64,000 nt of DNA from Rhizobium leguminosarum (lineage in GTDB: Bacteria; Pseudomonadota; Alphaproteobacteria; Rhizobiales; Rhizobiaceae): positions 372,001-436,000 of the forward strand of contig NZ_CP025014.1 in assembly GCF_002953715.1 (NCBI RefSeq), given 5' to 3'. The stretch's first letter is position 1; each line of letters begins with the position of its first letter. Both the position numbers and the translations under genes were made by a program. Below, piece by piece: positions 16,801-26,084 of this stretch. Under the pieces are notes generated by a model. The model searched no databases and was not told where the DNA came from. It saw nothing but the letters and a program-made list of their open reading frames with translations.

Positions 16801-17700
16801 TCAGATCATCCGCATGAAATGATCCGGCTCGAATTCGACGATGTCGTCCTGCGGCACGGCCGAACGGCGGCGGATGTCCTCCACCTCGTCGGGCCTCAGC
16901 CGGGCCTTCGGGTCGTCGAAGCGGACATCCGGATCGGGCACGGCCGAGAGCAGCAGCCGGGTATAGGGATGCAGCGGATTGTCGATCACCTTGGCGACGC
17001 TGCCCCATTCGACGATCTGGCCGGCATACATCACGGCGATATCTTCCGCGACGTAACGGGCGGTGGCGATATCATGGGTGATGTAGAGCAGGCCGAGATT
17101 CAGCTCCCGCTTCATCTCGTTCAGGAGGTTCAGCACGCCGAGGCGCACCGAGACGTCGAGCATCGAGGTCGGTTCGTCGGCGACGATGACCTCCGGCTTG
17201 ACGGCCAAGGCGCGAGCGATGTTGACGCGCTGGCGCTGGCCGCCGGAGAGTTCATGCGGATATTTCGGCGCGACGAGATCGGGATCGAGCCTGACGCGCT
17301 GCAGCAGTTCGCGGACCGCAACGTCGATCTCGGCCCCCTTGATCTCCGGGCGGTGCAGCTTCAGCGGCCGCCTGAGATGATGGGCGATGGTGTGGGCGGG
17401 GTTCAGCGAGGCAAAGGGGTCCTGGAAGATCATCTGCACCGAGCGGCGGTAGCGGGCGATCTCGGCGGATTTCGCCGCCTCGACAGGCCGGCCCTTGTAG
17501 AGAATCCGGCCCGATGTCGGCAGATATTCGCGCATCGCCATGCGGGCGCAGGTGGTCTTGCCGCTGCCGGATTCGCCGACCAACGCCAGCGCCCGGCCGG
17601 CATGCAGCGAAAAAGAGATGGCGCGCGCCGCATGCACGGCCCCGGAGCCATGGCCGAAGGTCTTCGTCACCTGGTCGAGTGCGAGAATGGCGTCGGTCAT
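16801..17700 (-). CDS. ABC system 1: oligopeptide-type ATPase, OppF/DppF-like
   Basis: 299 residues. Walker A is GESGSGKTT at about 42-50, the signature is LSGGQRQR and Walker B is VIVADEPTSMLD. The oligopeptide-ATPase C-terminal extension follows, with NPLHPYTRLLLSAVP. It overlaps the preceding ATPase by ATGA. It is the last gene of the GNAT-nagZ-ABC operon. The stop codon lies in a hairpin, TGAGGCC/GGCCTCA, at 16782-16803. Confidence 0.92.
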   Translation of the reverse strand: MTDAILALDQVTKTFGHGSGAVHAARAISFSLHAGRALALVGESGSGKTTCARMAMREYLPTSGRILYKGRPVEAAKSAEIARYRRSVQMIFQDPFASLNPAHTIAHHLRRPLKLHRPEIKGAEIDVAVRELLQRVRLDPDLVAPKYPHELSGGQRQRVNIARALAVKPEVIVADEPTSMLDVSVRLGVLNLLNEMKRELNLGLLYITHDIATARYVAEDIAVMYAGQIVEWGSVAKVIDNPLHPYTRLLLSAVPDPDVRFDDPKARLRPDEVEDIRRRSAVPQDDIVEFEPDHFMRMI

Positions 17701-18500
17701 AGCAGCACTCCTCCATGCAGCGAGGGGAAGGAGGCCCAGAGCTTCTTCGTGTAGTCGTGCTTTGGCGTCCTGTAGATCGCCTCGGCCGTGTTCTGCTCCA
17801 CCAGCCGGCCGGCAAGCATGATGCCGATGCGGTCGCAAAACTGCACCATCAGGCCGAGATCATGGGTGATGAACAGCACGGAGAAGCCGAAGCTGCGGCG
17901 CAATTCGTTGATGCGCTGCAGGATTTCGCGCTGGACGACGACGTCGAGCGCCGTCGTCGGCTCGTCCATGACGACGAGCTTCGGATCGAGCGCCATGCAG
18001 ATGGCGATGACGATGCGCTGGCGCATGCCGCCGGAAAACTGGTGCGGATAGTCGCGCATGCGATCCGGCGCGATGTCGACGAGCGTCAGCATCTCGGCGG
18101 TGCGCTCGCGGGCTTCCGCACGGCTCATGCCCTTGTGGGTGCGCAGCATGTCGTTGAATTGCGCCTCGATGCGCAGCACCGGGTTGAGCGAGTTCATGGC
18201 GCTCTGGAACACCATGGCAACCTCGCGCCAGCGGAAGGCGCTGAGCGCCTGCCGGTCGAGGCCGAGCACGTCGCGGCCGTCGAGCAGGATGCGGCTCTCC
18301 TTGCGGATCAGCGCCGGCGGCTTGTGCAGGCGGCTGATGGCAAACGCGATGGTGCTCTTGCCGCAGCCGGATTCGCCGGCAAGGCCGAAGACCTCGCCGG
18401 GCGCGACGTCGAAGCTGACATCGTTGACGGCGCGAAAATCCTTCTCCTCGCCGATATAGTCGATGGTGAGGTTCCTCACCGAAAGCAGCGGCTGCGTCAC
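17697..18500 (-). CDS. ABC system 1: oligopeptide-type ATPase, OppD/DppD-like
   Basis: 267 residues from a GTG that overlaps the permease stop codon as GTGA. Walker A GESGCGKST lies at about 42-50, the signature is FSGGMRQR and Walker B is LVVMDEPTTALD. System 1 is the only one of the four in this window with two separate ATPases rather than one fused protein. It energises import with its partner ATPase. Confidence 0.92.
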   Translation of the reverse strand: MTQPLLSVRNLTIDYIGEEKDFRAVNDVSFDVAPGEVFGLAGESGCGKSTIAFAISRLHKPPALIRKESRILLDGRDVLGLDRQALSAFRWREVAMVFQSAMNSLNPVLRIEAQFNDMLRTHKGMSRAEARERTAEMLTLVDIAPDRMRDYPHQFSGGMRQRIVIAICMALDPKLVVMDEPTTALDVVVQREILQRINELRRSFGFSVLFITHDLGLMVQFCDRIGIMLAGRLVEQNTAEAIYRTPKHDYTKKLWASFPSLHGGVLL

Positions 18501-19375
18501 AGGCGGCCCTCCCCGGAACGGACGAGCAGGGACCAGCGCTTCAGATGATTGCCGGTGCGCAGCCGCGGATTGGCGATCTCGTCGACGGCGAAGTTCAAGA
18601 GCGACATGCCGATACCGAGGAAGGCGAGCGCGAAGCAGGGGGTGAGAATATCCCACCAGGCGCCGACCGAAAGGGCTGAGGCCTTCTGCGCATTGTAGAG
18701 CATGGTGCCCCAGGAGATCGCTCTCGGATCGCCGAGGCCGAGGAATTCGAGCGTCGCCTCGGTGATGATCGCAAAGATGACGCTGCCGATGAAATTGATG
18801 CCGACGATTGAAATCACGTTGGGAAAGATCTCGAATGTCATGATGCGCCATTGCGGCTCACCCATCATCTCGGCCGATTTCACGAAATCCTTCTGCTTGA
18901 CGGAGAGCGTTTCGGCACGGGTGACGCGTGCGCCCCAGGCCCAGGAGGTGGCGCCGAGAATGAGGGCGATGACGAGGGGGCTTGCCTGGCCGATGAAGGC
19001 GGCAAGTACCAGCAGCAGCGGCAGGTTCGGAACGACCAGCACCATATTGGTGAAGAAGCTGATGACCTCGTCGGTCTTGCCGCCGCGATAGCCGGAGATG
19101 ATGCCGAGCGCGGTGCCGACGAGGGTGATCAGGAGGCCGGCGCCGAAGCCGACGGCAAGCGAGGTGCGGGCACCGTAGATCAGCCGGGCAAAGACATCCT
19201 GGCCGATGCGCGTGGTGCCGAGGATATGGTCGAGTGACGGCGCTTGATGCGGCCGCCCGGTGCGGGCGGCGGGATCGTACTGCGTCAGGAGGGGCGCTGC
19301 GATCGCGACGAGGACGATAAAAGCGATGAAGACGAGGCCGATCAGCGCCTTGCGGTTTTGAAGCAGGGTCTTCAT
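18497..19375 (-). CDS. ABC system 1: permease, DppC/OppC-like
   Basis: 292 residues with about six membrane helices. The N-terminal helix, then the block HILGTTRIGQDVFARLIYGAR, is characteristic of DppC-type subunits, and an EAA-type cytoplasmic loop is present. It starts 1 base after the DppB-like gene's stop and pairs with that subunit to form the inner-membrane channel. Confidence 0.92.
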   Translation of the reverse strand: MKTLLQNRKALIGLVFIAFIVLVAIAAPLLTQYDPAARTGRPHQAPSLDHILGTTRIGQDVFARLIYGARTSLAVGFGAGLLITLVGTALGIISGYRGGKTDEVISFFTNMVLVVPNLPLLLVLAAFIGQASPLVIALILGATSWAWGARVTRAETLSVKQKDFVKSAEMMGEPQWRIMTFEIFPNVISIVGINFIGSVIFAIITEATLEFLGLGDPRAISWGTMLYNAQKASALSVGAWWDILTPCFALAFLGIGMSLLNFAVDEIANPRLRTGNHLKRWSLLVRSGEGRL

Positions 19376-19376
19376 C

Positions 19377-20354
19377 TCACGCTCCCTTCAGCCGCGGGTC
19401 GAGCATGACATAGCTGACGTCGACGATAAAATTGGCGATCAGCATGGTTGCGGTCATGATGAGGAGCTGGCCCTGGATGACGGGATAGTCGCGGGCGAGG
19501 ATCGCCTGGTAGAGAATATTGCCGAGGCCGGGATAGTTATAAACGACCTCCGTCACCAGCGAGCCGCCGAGGATGGTGCCGATGGCGATGGCAAGGCTGG
19601 AGACGGTCGGCAGCAGGGCGTTGCGTGCCGCGTACCAGAGCATCACATGCCGGTCGGAAAGGCCCTTGGCGCGAGCCATGACGATATAGTCCTCGCCGAG
19701 CAGGTTGATCATGTTGTTGCGCATGGTGACGGTGAAGCCGCCGATCAGCACGGTGCAGAGCGTCACCATCGGCAGGATGCCGTGATAGGCGAGGCTGCCC
19801 ATATATTGCAGGCTGAAGGCCGGATCGAGCGATGGGTCGGCGGCATAACCGTTCGGAAACCAGCCGAGCGTGAAGCCGAAGATGAAGAGCACGATCAGCG
19901 AGGTGACGACGGCCGGCACCGAGGTGGCGAAGATCGCGCCGACGGAGACGACGACATCGAACTTGCTGCCGCGGCGCCAGGCGGCGACGATGCCGAGGAA
20001 GGTGCCGAGCGCGAAGCTGACGATCGTCGCCGTGCCCATCAGGCCGACGGTCCAGACGAGGGCATGGCCGAGCACCGACGCGACCGGCAGCGGAAAATAT
20101 TTGATCGAGCGGCCGAGATCGCCGGTGAAGATGCTGCCGAGATAGGTGAGGTACTGTTGCCAGAGCGGACCGTCGACGAAGCCGAAGGTGAGTTTCAGCG
20201 CCTGCAGGCTTTCCGGCGGCAATTCGGTGCCGGCGCTGGAGAACATGATCTGCACGGGATCGCCCGGCATCAGACGGGGCAGGAAGAAATTGATCGTCGC
20301 TGCCGCGATGAAGGCTGCCATGTAGAAGACGAGGCGGCGAAGCAGGAAAGCCAT
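19377..20354 (-). CDS. ABC system 1: permease, DppB/OppB-like
   Basis: 325 residues. It shows the DppB N-terminus (first helix, then LPRLMPGDPVQIM), the loop ARAKGLSDRHVMLWYAARNA that contacts the ATPases, and the final LDPRLKGA. It is separated from the binding-protein gene by 56 bases containing a hairpin. Confidence 0.92.
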   Translation of the reverse strand: MAFLLRRLVFYMAAFIAAATINFFLPRLMPGDPVQIMFSSAGTELPPESLQALKLTFGFVDGPLWQQYLTYLGSIFTGDLGRSIKYFPLPVASVLGHALVWTVGLMGTATIVSFALGTFLGIVAAWRRGSKFDVVVSVGAIFATSVPAVVTSLIVLFIFGFTLGWFPNGYAADPSLDPAFSLQYMGSLAYHGILPMVTLCTVLIGGFTVTMRNNMINLLGEDYIVMARAKGLSDRHVMLWYAARNALLPTVSSLAIAIGTILGGSLVTEVVYNYPGLGNILYQAILARDYPVIQGQLLIMTATMLIANFIVDVSYVMLDPRLKGA

Positions 20355-20375
20355 GGGAACTCCGTCGTGACGGAA

Positions 20376-20392
20376 GCGGCGCTTTACGCCGC
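20376..20392. promoter_or_regulatory. Stem-loop after the system 1 binding-protein gene
   Basis: GCGGCG, 5-base loop, CGCCGC. It lies between the binding-protein stop and the permease start. Probably a transcript-stabilising hairpin or partial terminator. Confidence 0.45.
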
Positions 20393-20410
20393 TCCCGAGG
20401 ATTGCGATGC

Positions 20411-22054
20411 TTACTTGACCGGCTCGAGGGCCAGGAGGTTCAGCAGGCGTGCCGGATTGGTCCGCGAGATCGACGGATTGACGAAGGGGTTTTCCTTGGT
20501 CGACCAGCCGGTGAAGCGCTTGGTGTTGTACTGATACCAGTTCGGATTGTTGAACACCGGAATCACAGGCATGTTTTCGGCGACGATGCGTTGCGCCTTG
20601 TTCATCGCTTCTTTCTGCTTGGCAAGATCGGCGGTCTGGGTGAACTCGGTGACGAGTTTTTCGACCTCCGGGTTGAACCAGCGCTGCGCGGTGAAGCGGG
20701 TCTTGCCCTTGTCCGAGGCGCTGAAAGCGCGCTTATAGGGGTAATAGGGCGAAGCCGATGCCGGCAGGCTGTTGATCGCCGCATCGAAGGTGCCGTTGAT
20801 GAGGTTGCCGGTCCAGACAGCTTCCTCCGGCGTTTCGATCTTGGCGTCGATGCCGACCGCCTGCATGCCTTCGACGGCGAGGTTGACGGTGTCGATCCAG
20901 TCCGTCCAGGCGCTCGGGACGATGATCGAGAAGGAGATCTTGGTGCCGTCGGGATTGTCGCGGAAACCGTCGCCGTCCTTGTCCTTGTAGCCCGCCTCGT
21001 CGAGCAGGGCCTTGGCGGCATCCGCATCATAGGTTGCGAATTTGCCGAAGTCGGCCTTGACGGACGGGTCCGCCCAGCTCTTGTAGAGCTCGCCCATCAG
21101 TCCGGGGTCTTCGTTCAGCGTCGGATAGCCGTAGCCGGCGACATCGATCATTGTCTTGCGGTCGAGCGCCATCGAGACAGCCCGGCGGAACTTCAGATCG
21201 TTGAAGGCCTTCTTGTTGTTCTCGTTCGCCGTTTCCAGGTTGAACAGGAAGGCGACCATGCTGCTTGGCGAATACCAGTAGTGGAAATGCGCCGGATCCT
21301 TGGAAACATAGACATTATCGATATCGGGAATGAAGGAGACGCCCCAGTCGAGCGTGCCGTCGGCCGTTGCGGTCAGCATCTGGTTGTTGTCGGCAAGCTG
21401 CGGGAAGCGCATGCAATCGACCTTCAGGTGCTCGTTATCCCAGTAGTTAGGGTTGCGGCACTGGTCGTAGGTCTGGCCGGTGAAGCGCGGCACCTCCGTC
21501 AGCGGACCGCTGCCAACCGGGGTCTCGTTGGCGAAGGTGACCGGATCGGCGACATCCTTCCAGACATGTTCGGGAACGATCGGCAGCTGCGAGATCTGCT
21601 CGGCCGCAAGCGAGCTCGGATTGGCGAGCGTGAAGCGCACCGTCTGGCCGTCGACGGCCTGGACATCGGTGATGAAGGTCCAGATGCTGACGAAATCGAG
21701 CGCCGGGAACTTCTTCAGGTAATCATAGGTGAACTTGACGTCGGCTGCTGTCAGCGGCTTGCCGTCCGACCATTTCAGGTTCGGCCGCAGCTTGAAATCG
21801 ATGCTCTTCAGGTCGTCGGAGAGCTTGAAGCTTTCGGCCAGGCGATAGACCGGCTTGTTGCTGTCGAAGCGATTGAAGACGACCAGCGGCTCGTAGATGA
21901 AGTCGAGCGTGGACTGGCGCGACGAGGTCTGGTTGAACGGGTTGAAGTTGCGAACCCAGGTCGTTGCCGGTTCGATATTCACTGTGAGGACCGTCTGCGC
22001 CATGGCAGAACCCGAAAGCAACGTTAGTGCGGTGGCAAGAAGATATTTTTTCAT
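20411..22054 (-). CDS. ABC system 1: periplasmic solute-binding protein, SBP family 5
   Basis: 547 residues with a Sec signal peptide (MKKYLLATALTLLSGSAMA, cleavage before QT). The family 5 fold is shown by the motif GKPLTAADVKFTYDYL and by the late block FRRAVSMALDRKTM. It differs from ordinary dipeptide-binding proteins and resembles members that bind oligosaccharides. A NagZ-like glycosidase directly upstream makes a GlcNAc-containing oligosaccharide or muropeptide a reasonable ligand. AAGGGGAA precedes the start. Confidence 0.9.
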   Translation of the reverse strand: MKKYLLATALTLLSGSAMAQTVLTVNIEPATTWVRNFNPFNQTSSRQSTLDFIYEPLVVFNRFDSNKPVYRLAESFKLSDDLKSIDFKLRPNLKWSDGKPLTAADVKFTYDYLKKFPALDFVSIWTFITDVQAVDGQTVRFTLANPSSLAAEQISQLPIVPEHVWKDVADPVTFANETPVGSGPLTEVPRFTGQTYDQCRNPNYWDNEHLKVDCMRFPQLADNNQMLTATADGTLDWGVSFIPDIDNVYVSKDPAHFHYWYSPSSMVAFLFNLETANENNKKAFNDLKFRRAVSMALDRKTMIDVAGYGYPTLNEDPGLMGELYKSWADPSVKADFGKFATYDADAAKALLDEAGYKDKDGDGFRDNPDGTKISFSIIVPSAWTDWIDTVNLAVEGMQAVGIDAKIETPEEAVWTGNLINGTFDAAINSLPASASPYYPYKRAFSASDKGKTRFTAQRWFNPEVEKLVTEFTQTADLAKQKEAMNKAQRIVAENMPVIPVFNNPNWYQYNTKRFTGWSTKENPFVNPSISRTNPARLLNLLALEPVK

Positions 22055-22097
22055 GTTTTATTCCCCTTTTCTTATGCGGTGAGAGATGAGGTGCCGG

Positions 22098-23120
22098 TCA
22101 GGAGACCAGCGCGCTTGCAAACATGTCTTCGACTTGCGCATGGGCGGCGCGGACATCGATCTTGAGATTGCCGAGGCGGGCGCTACCGGCAGCGATCCGC
22201 TGCAGGGCAGCTTCCGTCAGCGGGCGGGCGGCCTTGGCGGCGGCTTCGCTTTCCGGGATGTCGCCATGGCTGTGGAGCGCGATGTCGAAGCCTGCGTCGA
22301 GCACCTGTTTGACGCGTTCCGGCAAGGTGCCGGAGAGCGACTCCATGAAGATGCAGTCTGATATCAGCACGCCGTCATAGCCCATGTCGTTGCGGATCAC
22401 GTCGTGCATAACAGGCGAGACGGACGCCGGCAGCTCGGCGTCATAGGCCGAGTAGACGACATGGGCGACCATTGCCCAGGGCGTATCCTTCAGTGCCACG
22501 AAGGGCTTGAAGTCGGTTGCGGTGAGCGTCTCGCGGCTGGCATTGACCACCGGACGCTCCTTGTGGGAGTCGAGCGTCGCACGGCCATGGCCGGGAATGT
22601 GCTTGATAACAGGCATGTTGCCGGTCTCGAGCAGGCCATCGACCACCTCGCGGCCGAGGGCAGCGATGAAATCGGGATCAGGGCCGAAGGAGCGGGCGCC
22701 GATGACCGCGCTCGTCGTCTCGAAGACGAGGTCGAGAACGGGCGAGCATCCGCTGGAAAGGCCGAGTTCCGTCATCATCGCGCCCATGGCCTGGGAGGAA
22801 AGGCGTAGTGCTTTTTTGCCGAGATCGAAATCGCGGAGTGCAAGTTCGGCGAACTGGCCGAAACTGCGGAAGAGCGGCCAGGGGCCGGCATCGAGATGCT
22901 GAACGCGGCCGCCTTCCTGGTCGGTGAAGATAGGCGCGTCGTCGCGCCCGACGGCTTCGCGGAAGCGCTCGATCAGGCGCCTTGTCTGCTCCGGCTCGCG
23001 CTGATTGCGCCGGCCGACGAACAGGCCGAGCGGATTGGTTTCGCGAAAGAGGGCGAATTCGTCATCCGAAATAGTGGGATTCGGAAGGCCGACGAAAAGG
23101 GCGAGCGGGGTCGAGGACAA
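22098..23120 (-). CDS. Glycoside hydrolase family 3, NagZ-like beta-N-acetylhexosaminidase
   Basis: 340 residues, the NagZ size class (single TIM barrel). The catalytic loop KHIPGHGRATLDSH at about 173-186 carries the Asp-His acid/base pair seen in NagZ enzymes, and D255 in LISD is the likely nucleophile. No signal peptide, so it acts in the cytoplasm on imported GlcNAc-containing oligosaccharides. The start is a TTG with CGGAG 8 bases upstream. It is embedded in an oligopeptide-type ABC operon rather than with the usual peptidoglycan-recycling genes. Confidence 0.9.
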   Translation of the reverse strand: MSSTPLALFVGLPNPTISDDEFALFRETNPLGLFVGRRNQREPEQTRRLIERFREAVGRDDAPIFTDQEGGRVQHLDAGPWPLFRSFGQFAELALRDFDLGKKALRLSSQAMGAMMTELGLSSGCSPVLDLVFETTSAVIGARSFGPDPDFIAALGREVVDGLLETGNMPVIKHIPGHGRATLDSHKERPVVNASRETLTATDFKPFVALKDTPWAMVAHVVYSAYDAELPASVSPVMHDVIRNDMGYDGVLISDCIFMESLSGTLPERVKQVLDAGFDIALHSHGDIPESEAAAKAARPLTEAALQRIAAGSARLGNLKIDVRAAHAQVEDMFASALVS

Positions 23121-23144
23121 TTCTGTAGCTCCGGTATCAGATGA

Positions 23145-23624
23145 TCATTTCGGCGTGCTTCTCAGCATGCCTTCGTAAATGCCCTTATCGGGGGCGGGGA
23201 TGATGGTTGCGCCTGCGGTCCTGGCGTAGAATTCGACCGGCCCGGCATCGCCGATGAAGGCATAGGCGTGGCCGAGCGTCTTCATGGTCTGAAGGCAGGC
23301 GGAAAAGAGGGCGAGTCCGATGCCCTTGCCGCGGGCGTCGGGATCGACGCCGGTCGGGCCGAAGAAGCCGCGCGCCGTCGTGTCATAGCAGGCAAAGCCC
23401 AGGAGCTTGCCGCCGTCGACGGCGATCAGGCAGGCAACCGGCTGCCGGGAGAAGGCGACCGCGACTTCGCTTGCCCAGTTCTCGCTGAACCGTTCGCGAG
23501 CCCAGCTGACGACGAGATGCAGTTCCGGGGGGAGGGCCGGACGGATGGAGGCGCCGACATCGTTGGCTTTGCGTTTCAGGTCGGCGAGCTCAGTGGAATA
23601 TAGGCTCACAAGCAGGTCTGGCAC
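23145..23624 (-). CDS. GNAT-family N-acetyltransferase
   Basis: 159 residues from a GTG with GGAGGAG upstream. The acetyl-CoA-binding motif A is GVDPDARGKGIGLALF, followed by the C-terminal FYARTAGA. It is the first gene of the NagZ/ABC system 1 operon, 24 bases before nagZ. In this context an amino-sugar or peptide amine acceptor is possible but not shown. Confidence 0.87.
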   Translation of the reverse strand: MPDLLVSLYSTELADLKRKANDVGASIRPALPPELHLVVSWARERFSENWASEVAVAFSRQPVACLIAVDGGKLLGFACYDTTARGFFGPTGVDPDARGKGIGLALFSACLQTMKTLGHAYAFIGDAGPVEFYARTAGATIIPAPDKGIYEGMLRSTPK

Positions 23625-23642
23625 CTGTCACTCCTCCAGTTA

Positions 23643-23658
23643 TTCCGTTATTGCGGAA
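23643..23658. promoter_or_regulatory. Palindromic putative operator of the GNAT-nagZ-ABC operon
   Basis: TTCCG-TTATTG-CGGAA, a perfect 5-base inverted repeat with 6-base spacer, just upstream of the GNAT ribosome-binding site. A possible -35 box TTGACA lies at 23708-23703 on the minus strand; the -10 box is unclear. Confidence 0.45.
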
Positions 23659-23783
23659 CATATCCCCTTTTAGTGTCATAGACTTGGCCATCTGGCCGGG
23701 CTTGTCAACAAGGTTTTTCAAACGGCCAAAGGCGCGACCCGCCGCTGTCCCCAGGGTTTCAACGCAAAGTAGGTGCCGAACGC

Positions 23784-23812
23784 AAAAACGGCCCGGGAAG
23801 GCCGGGCCGTTT
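23784..23812 (-). terminator. Intrinsic terminator of the thiMED operon
   Basis: Perfect 10-base arms (AAACGGCCCG and CGGGCCGTTT) around a 7-base loop, followed on the minus strand by a run of T bases. It lies about 30 bases after the thiD stop codon. Confidence 0.85.
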
Positions 23813-23842
23813 CGATTGGCGGAATATTGATGGAACGAGCGC

Positions 23843-24652
23843 CTATTCGCTGTCTTTCCAAAGCGCATGAAAATGCTGCACCGGGCCGTGGCCGGAGCCA
23901 ACGCTTAGGTGTCCGGCAGCCGCGACTGCGCCGGCGAGATAATCCTTGGCGATGGCGACGGCCTCTTGCGCCGAGGCGCCCTTGGCGAGCTCGGCCGCCA
24001 GCGCGCTGGAGAGCGTGCAGCCGGTGCCGTGGGTGTTCTTGGTCCGCACGCGTCTGGCCTCAAAACAGTGCAGGCCGGCGGCAGTGGCAAGCACGTCAGG
24101 GCTCTCGTCGCTGTCGAGATGTCCGCCCTTGACCAGCACCGCGACCGGGCCAAGCGCCCGCAGGCGCTCGGCCTGCGCCGCCATGTCAGCCCGGTTTGTC
24201 GCGACCGGCTGGTGCAGCAGGGCGGCGGCTTCGGGCAGGTTCGGGGTTAGAAGTGTGGCAAGCGGCAGCAGCCGGTGGGTCAGCACATCGACCGCTTCAG
24301 GCGCAAGCAGGGCGGCTCCACCCTTGGCGATCATGACCGGATCGATGACGATCGGAATGTCGCGGTGGTCAGACAGCGCACCGGCAACGGCATCGGCGAT
24401 GCCGGCATTGGCGATCATGCCGATCTTGACGGCATCGACGCGGACATCGGCAAAGACGGCATTGATCTGGTCGGCGACGAATTGCGGCGGCACCAGATGC
24501 ACACCGCTCACCCCTTGCGTGTTCTGCGCCGTCAGCGCGGTCAGCACCGCCATGCCGTAGACGCCGCGGGCGGAAAAGGCCTTGAGATCGGCCTGGATGC
24601 CGGCGCCGCCCGAGGGATCGGAGCCGGCGATCGAGAGAACGTTGCGGATCAT
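23843..24652 (-). CDS. thiD: Hydroxymethylpyrimidine/phosphomethylpyrimidine kinase
   Basis: 269 residues. It is a PfkB/ribokinase-fold kinase with the ThiD opening LSIAGSDPSGGAGIQADLKAF and the anion-hole motif NTHGTGCTLSSALA near the C-terminus. It phosphorylates HMP to HMP-PP for thiamine synthesis. It overlaps thiE by ATGA and is the last gene of the operon. Confidence 0.95.
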   Translation of the reverse strand: MIRNVLSIAGSDPSGGAGIQADLKAFSARGVYGMAVLTALTAQNTQGVSGVHLVPPQFVADQINAVFADVRVDAVKIGMIANAGIADAVAGALSDHRDIPIVIDPVMIAKGGAALLAPEAVDVLTHRLLPLATLLTPNLPEAAALLHQPVATNRADMAAQAERLRALGPVAVLVKGGHLDSDESPDVLATAAGLHCFEARRVRTKNTHGTGCTLSSALAAELAKGASAQEAVAIAKDYLAGAVAAAGHLSVGSGHGPVQHFHALWKDSE

Positions 24653-25284
24653 GCGCGCACCTTTCGAATTTCTGCGGCGATGCGGCGCGTGGCCGCTTCG
24701 GGGTCGGGCGTGCCGCAAATGGCGGAAACGACGGCGAGCCCCCGAGCGCCCGCGGCGAACACTTGGGCGACATGATCCGCCTTGAGCCCGCCGATGGCGA
24801 CGGACGGCACTGGCGAGGCCTTCACCAGCCTTGCAAGGCCGTCAAAGCCGATCGGCTGCTTGTGGTCGGCCTTGGTCGGTGTCGCAAACACTGGCCCGAC
24901 GCCCGTGTAGTCGATGAGATCAGGGTCGACCGCGTTAGCAAGCGCCTCGCTCTCCACCGACAGGCCAAGGATCATGTCGGGGCCGATCATCGTCCGCGCT
25001 CTCATCGCATCCATGTCCTCCTGGCCGATATGCAACCCGTCGGCGCCGATGGCGATTGCCGCCTCGACATCGTCGTTGACGATGAGGAGGGCGCCGGTTC
25101 CATCCAATGCCTGCTTCAAGGCACGGCCGGTCTCGATCATCCCGATGGTGCCGGCATGTTTGTCGCGCAGTTGCAGCATGGTGGCGCCGCCGGCAATGGC
25201 AAGTCGCGCAGTTTCGACCATGCCGATCCCCGCGCAGAGATCGGGGTCGAGGACGAGGTAGAGCGAAAGGTCGAAAGCCTTCAT
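24649..25284 (-). CDS. thiE: Thiamine-phosphate synthase
   Basis: 211 residues. Typical ThiE blocks are TMLQLRDKHA, LLIVNDDVEAA, GLHIGQEDM, the phosphate-binding TGVGPVFATPTK and SVAIGGL. It couples HMP-PP with thiazole phosphate to give thiamine phosphate. It overlaps both thiM and thiD by 4 bases. Confidence 0.95.
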   Translation of the reverse strand: MKAFDLSLYLVLDPDLCAGIGMVETARLAIAGGATMLQLRDKHAGTIGMIETGRALKQALDGTGALLIVNDDVEAAIAIGADGLHIGQEDMDAMRARTMIGPDMILGLSVESEALANAVDPDLIDYTGVGPVFATPTKADHKQPIGFDGLARLVKASPVPSVAIGGLKADHVAQVFAAGARGLAVVSAICGTPDPEAATRRIAAEIRKVRA

Positions 25285-26084
25285 GCCGCCGATATCCTTG
25301 CCCTGGCGTCAAGCGTTTCGGCGTCGAGCGCGGCCAGTGCATCGAGGAAGCGCCAGGAGAAGGAGCCGGGGCCGGCCGCCCCAAGTGCCGCCTCCTCGCC
25401 GGCAATGGCGAAGGTTGCAAGTGCCGCAACCGTCGCGCCGAAAATGTCTTCAGGTGCCGTCGCGGCAAAGGCGCCGACGAGGCAGGTGAGCGAGCAGCCA
25501 AGCGCGGTGACTTGCGGCATCAAGGCCGATCCGCCTTCGATGCGCACGGCCCGCTCGCCGTCGGTGACGAAATCCACGGCGCCGGTGACGGCGACGACTG
25601 CCCGCTGCCGCTCAGCCAGCCATCGCGCCGAACCTTCCGCCTGTTCGACCGGATCGCGGCTGTCGACCCCCTGGCCGCGGCTCTCTCCGCCGGCAAGCGC
25701 GATGATCTCGGAAGCGTTGCCGCGGATGATGGTCGGACGTAAGGCCAGGAGATCGGCAACCGCGTTGCGGCGGAAGGCCGTCGCATAATGGGCGACCGGA
25801 TCGAGCACCCAGGGTTTGCCGGCGGATGTCGCCGCCTTTGCAGCCGCTTGCATGCCGTCGATCCATTGCGTCGACAGCGTGCCGATATTGATGGTCAGCG
25901 CACTGGCGATCCCGGCGAACTCGCCGGCTTCTTCCGCGGCATGCACCATGGCGGGCGAGGCGCCTGATGCAAGCAGAACATTTGCGGCAATGTTCATGGC
26001 GACGTAATTGGTGATGCACTGAACGAGCGGCGGCTTCTCGCGCATCGCCTTCAGCATCGCTCCGGGTGTGGTCTTGGTCTGCAT
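25281..26084 (-). CDS. thiM: Hydroxyethylthiazole kinase
   Basis: 267 residues. ThiM features are PLVQCITNYVAMNIAANVLL, ASPAM, the block LDPVA, RGNASEI and the late GCSLTCLVGAF (the GT/SG anion-hole region). The thiazole salvage kinase heads thiM-thiE-thiD, the salvage operon, under a TPP riboswitch. Confidence 0.95.
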   Translation of the reverse strand: MQTKTTPGAMLKAMREKPPLVQCITNYVAMNIAANVLLASGASPAMVHAAEEAGEFAGIASALTINIGTLSTQWIDGMQAAAKAATSAGKPWVLDPVAHYATAFRRNAVADLLALRPTIIRGNASEIIALAGGESRGQGVDSRDPVEQAEGSARWLAERQRAVVAVTGAVDFVTDGERAVRIEGGSALMPQVTALGCSLTCLVGAFAATAPEDIFGATVAALATFAIAGEEAALGAAGPGSFSWRFLDALAALDAETLDARARISAA

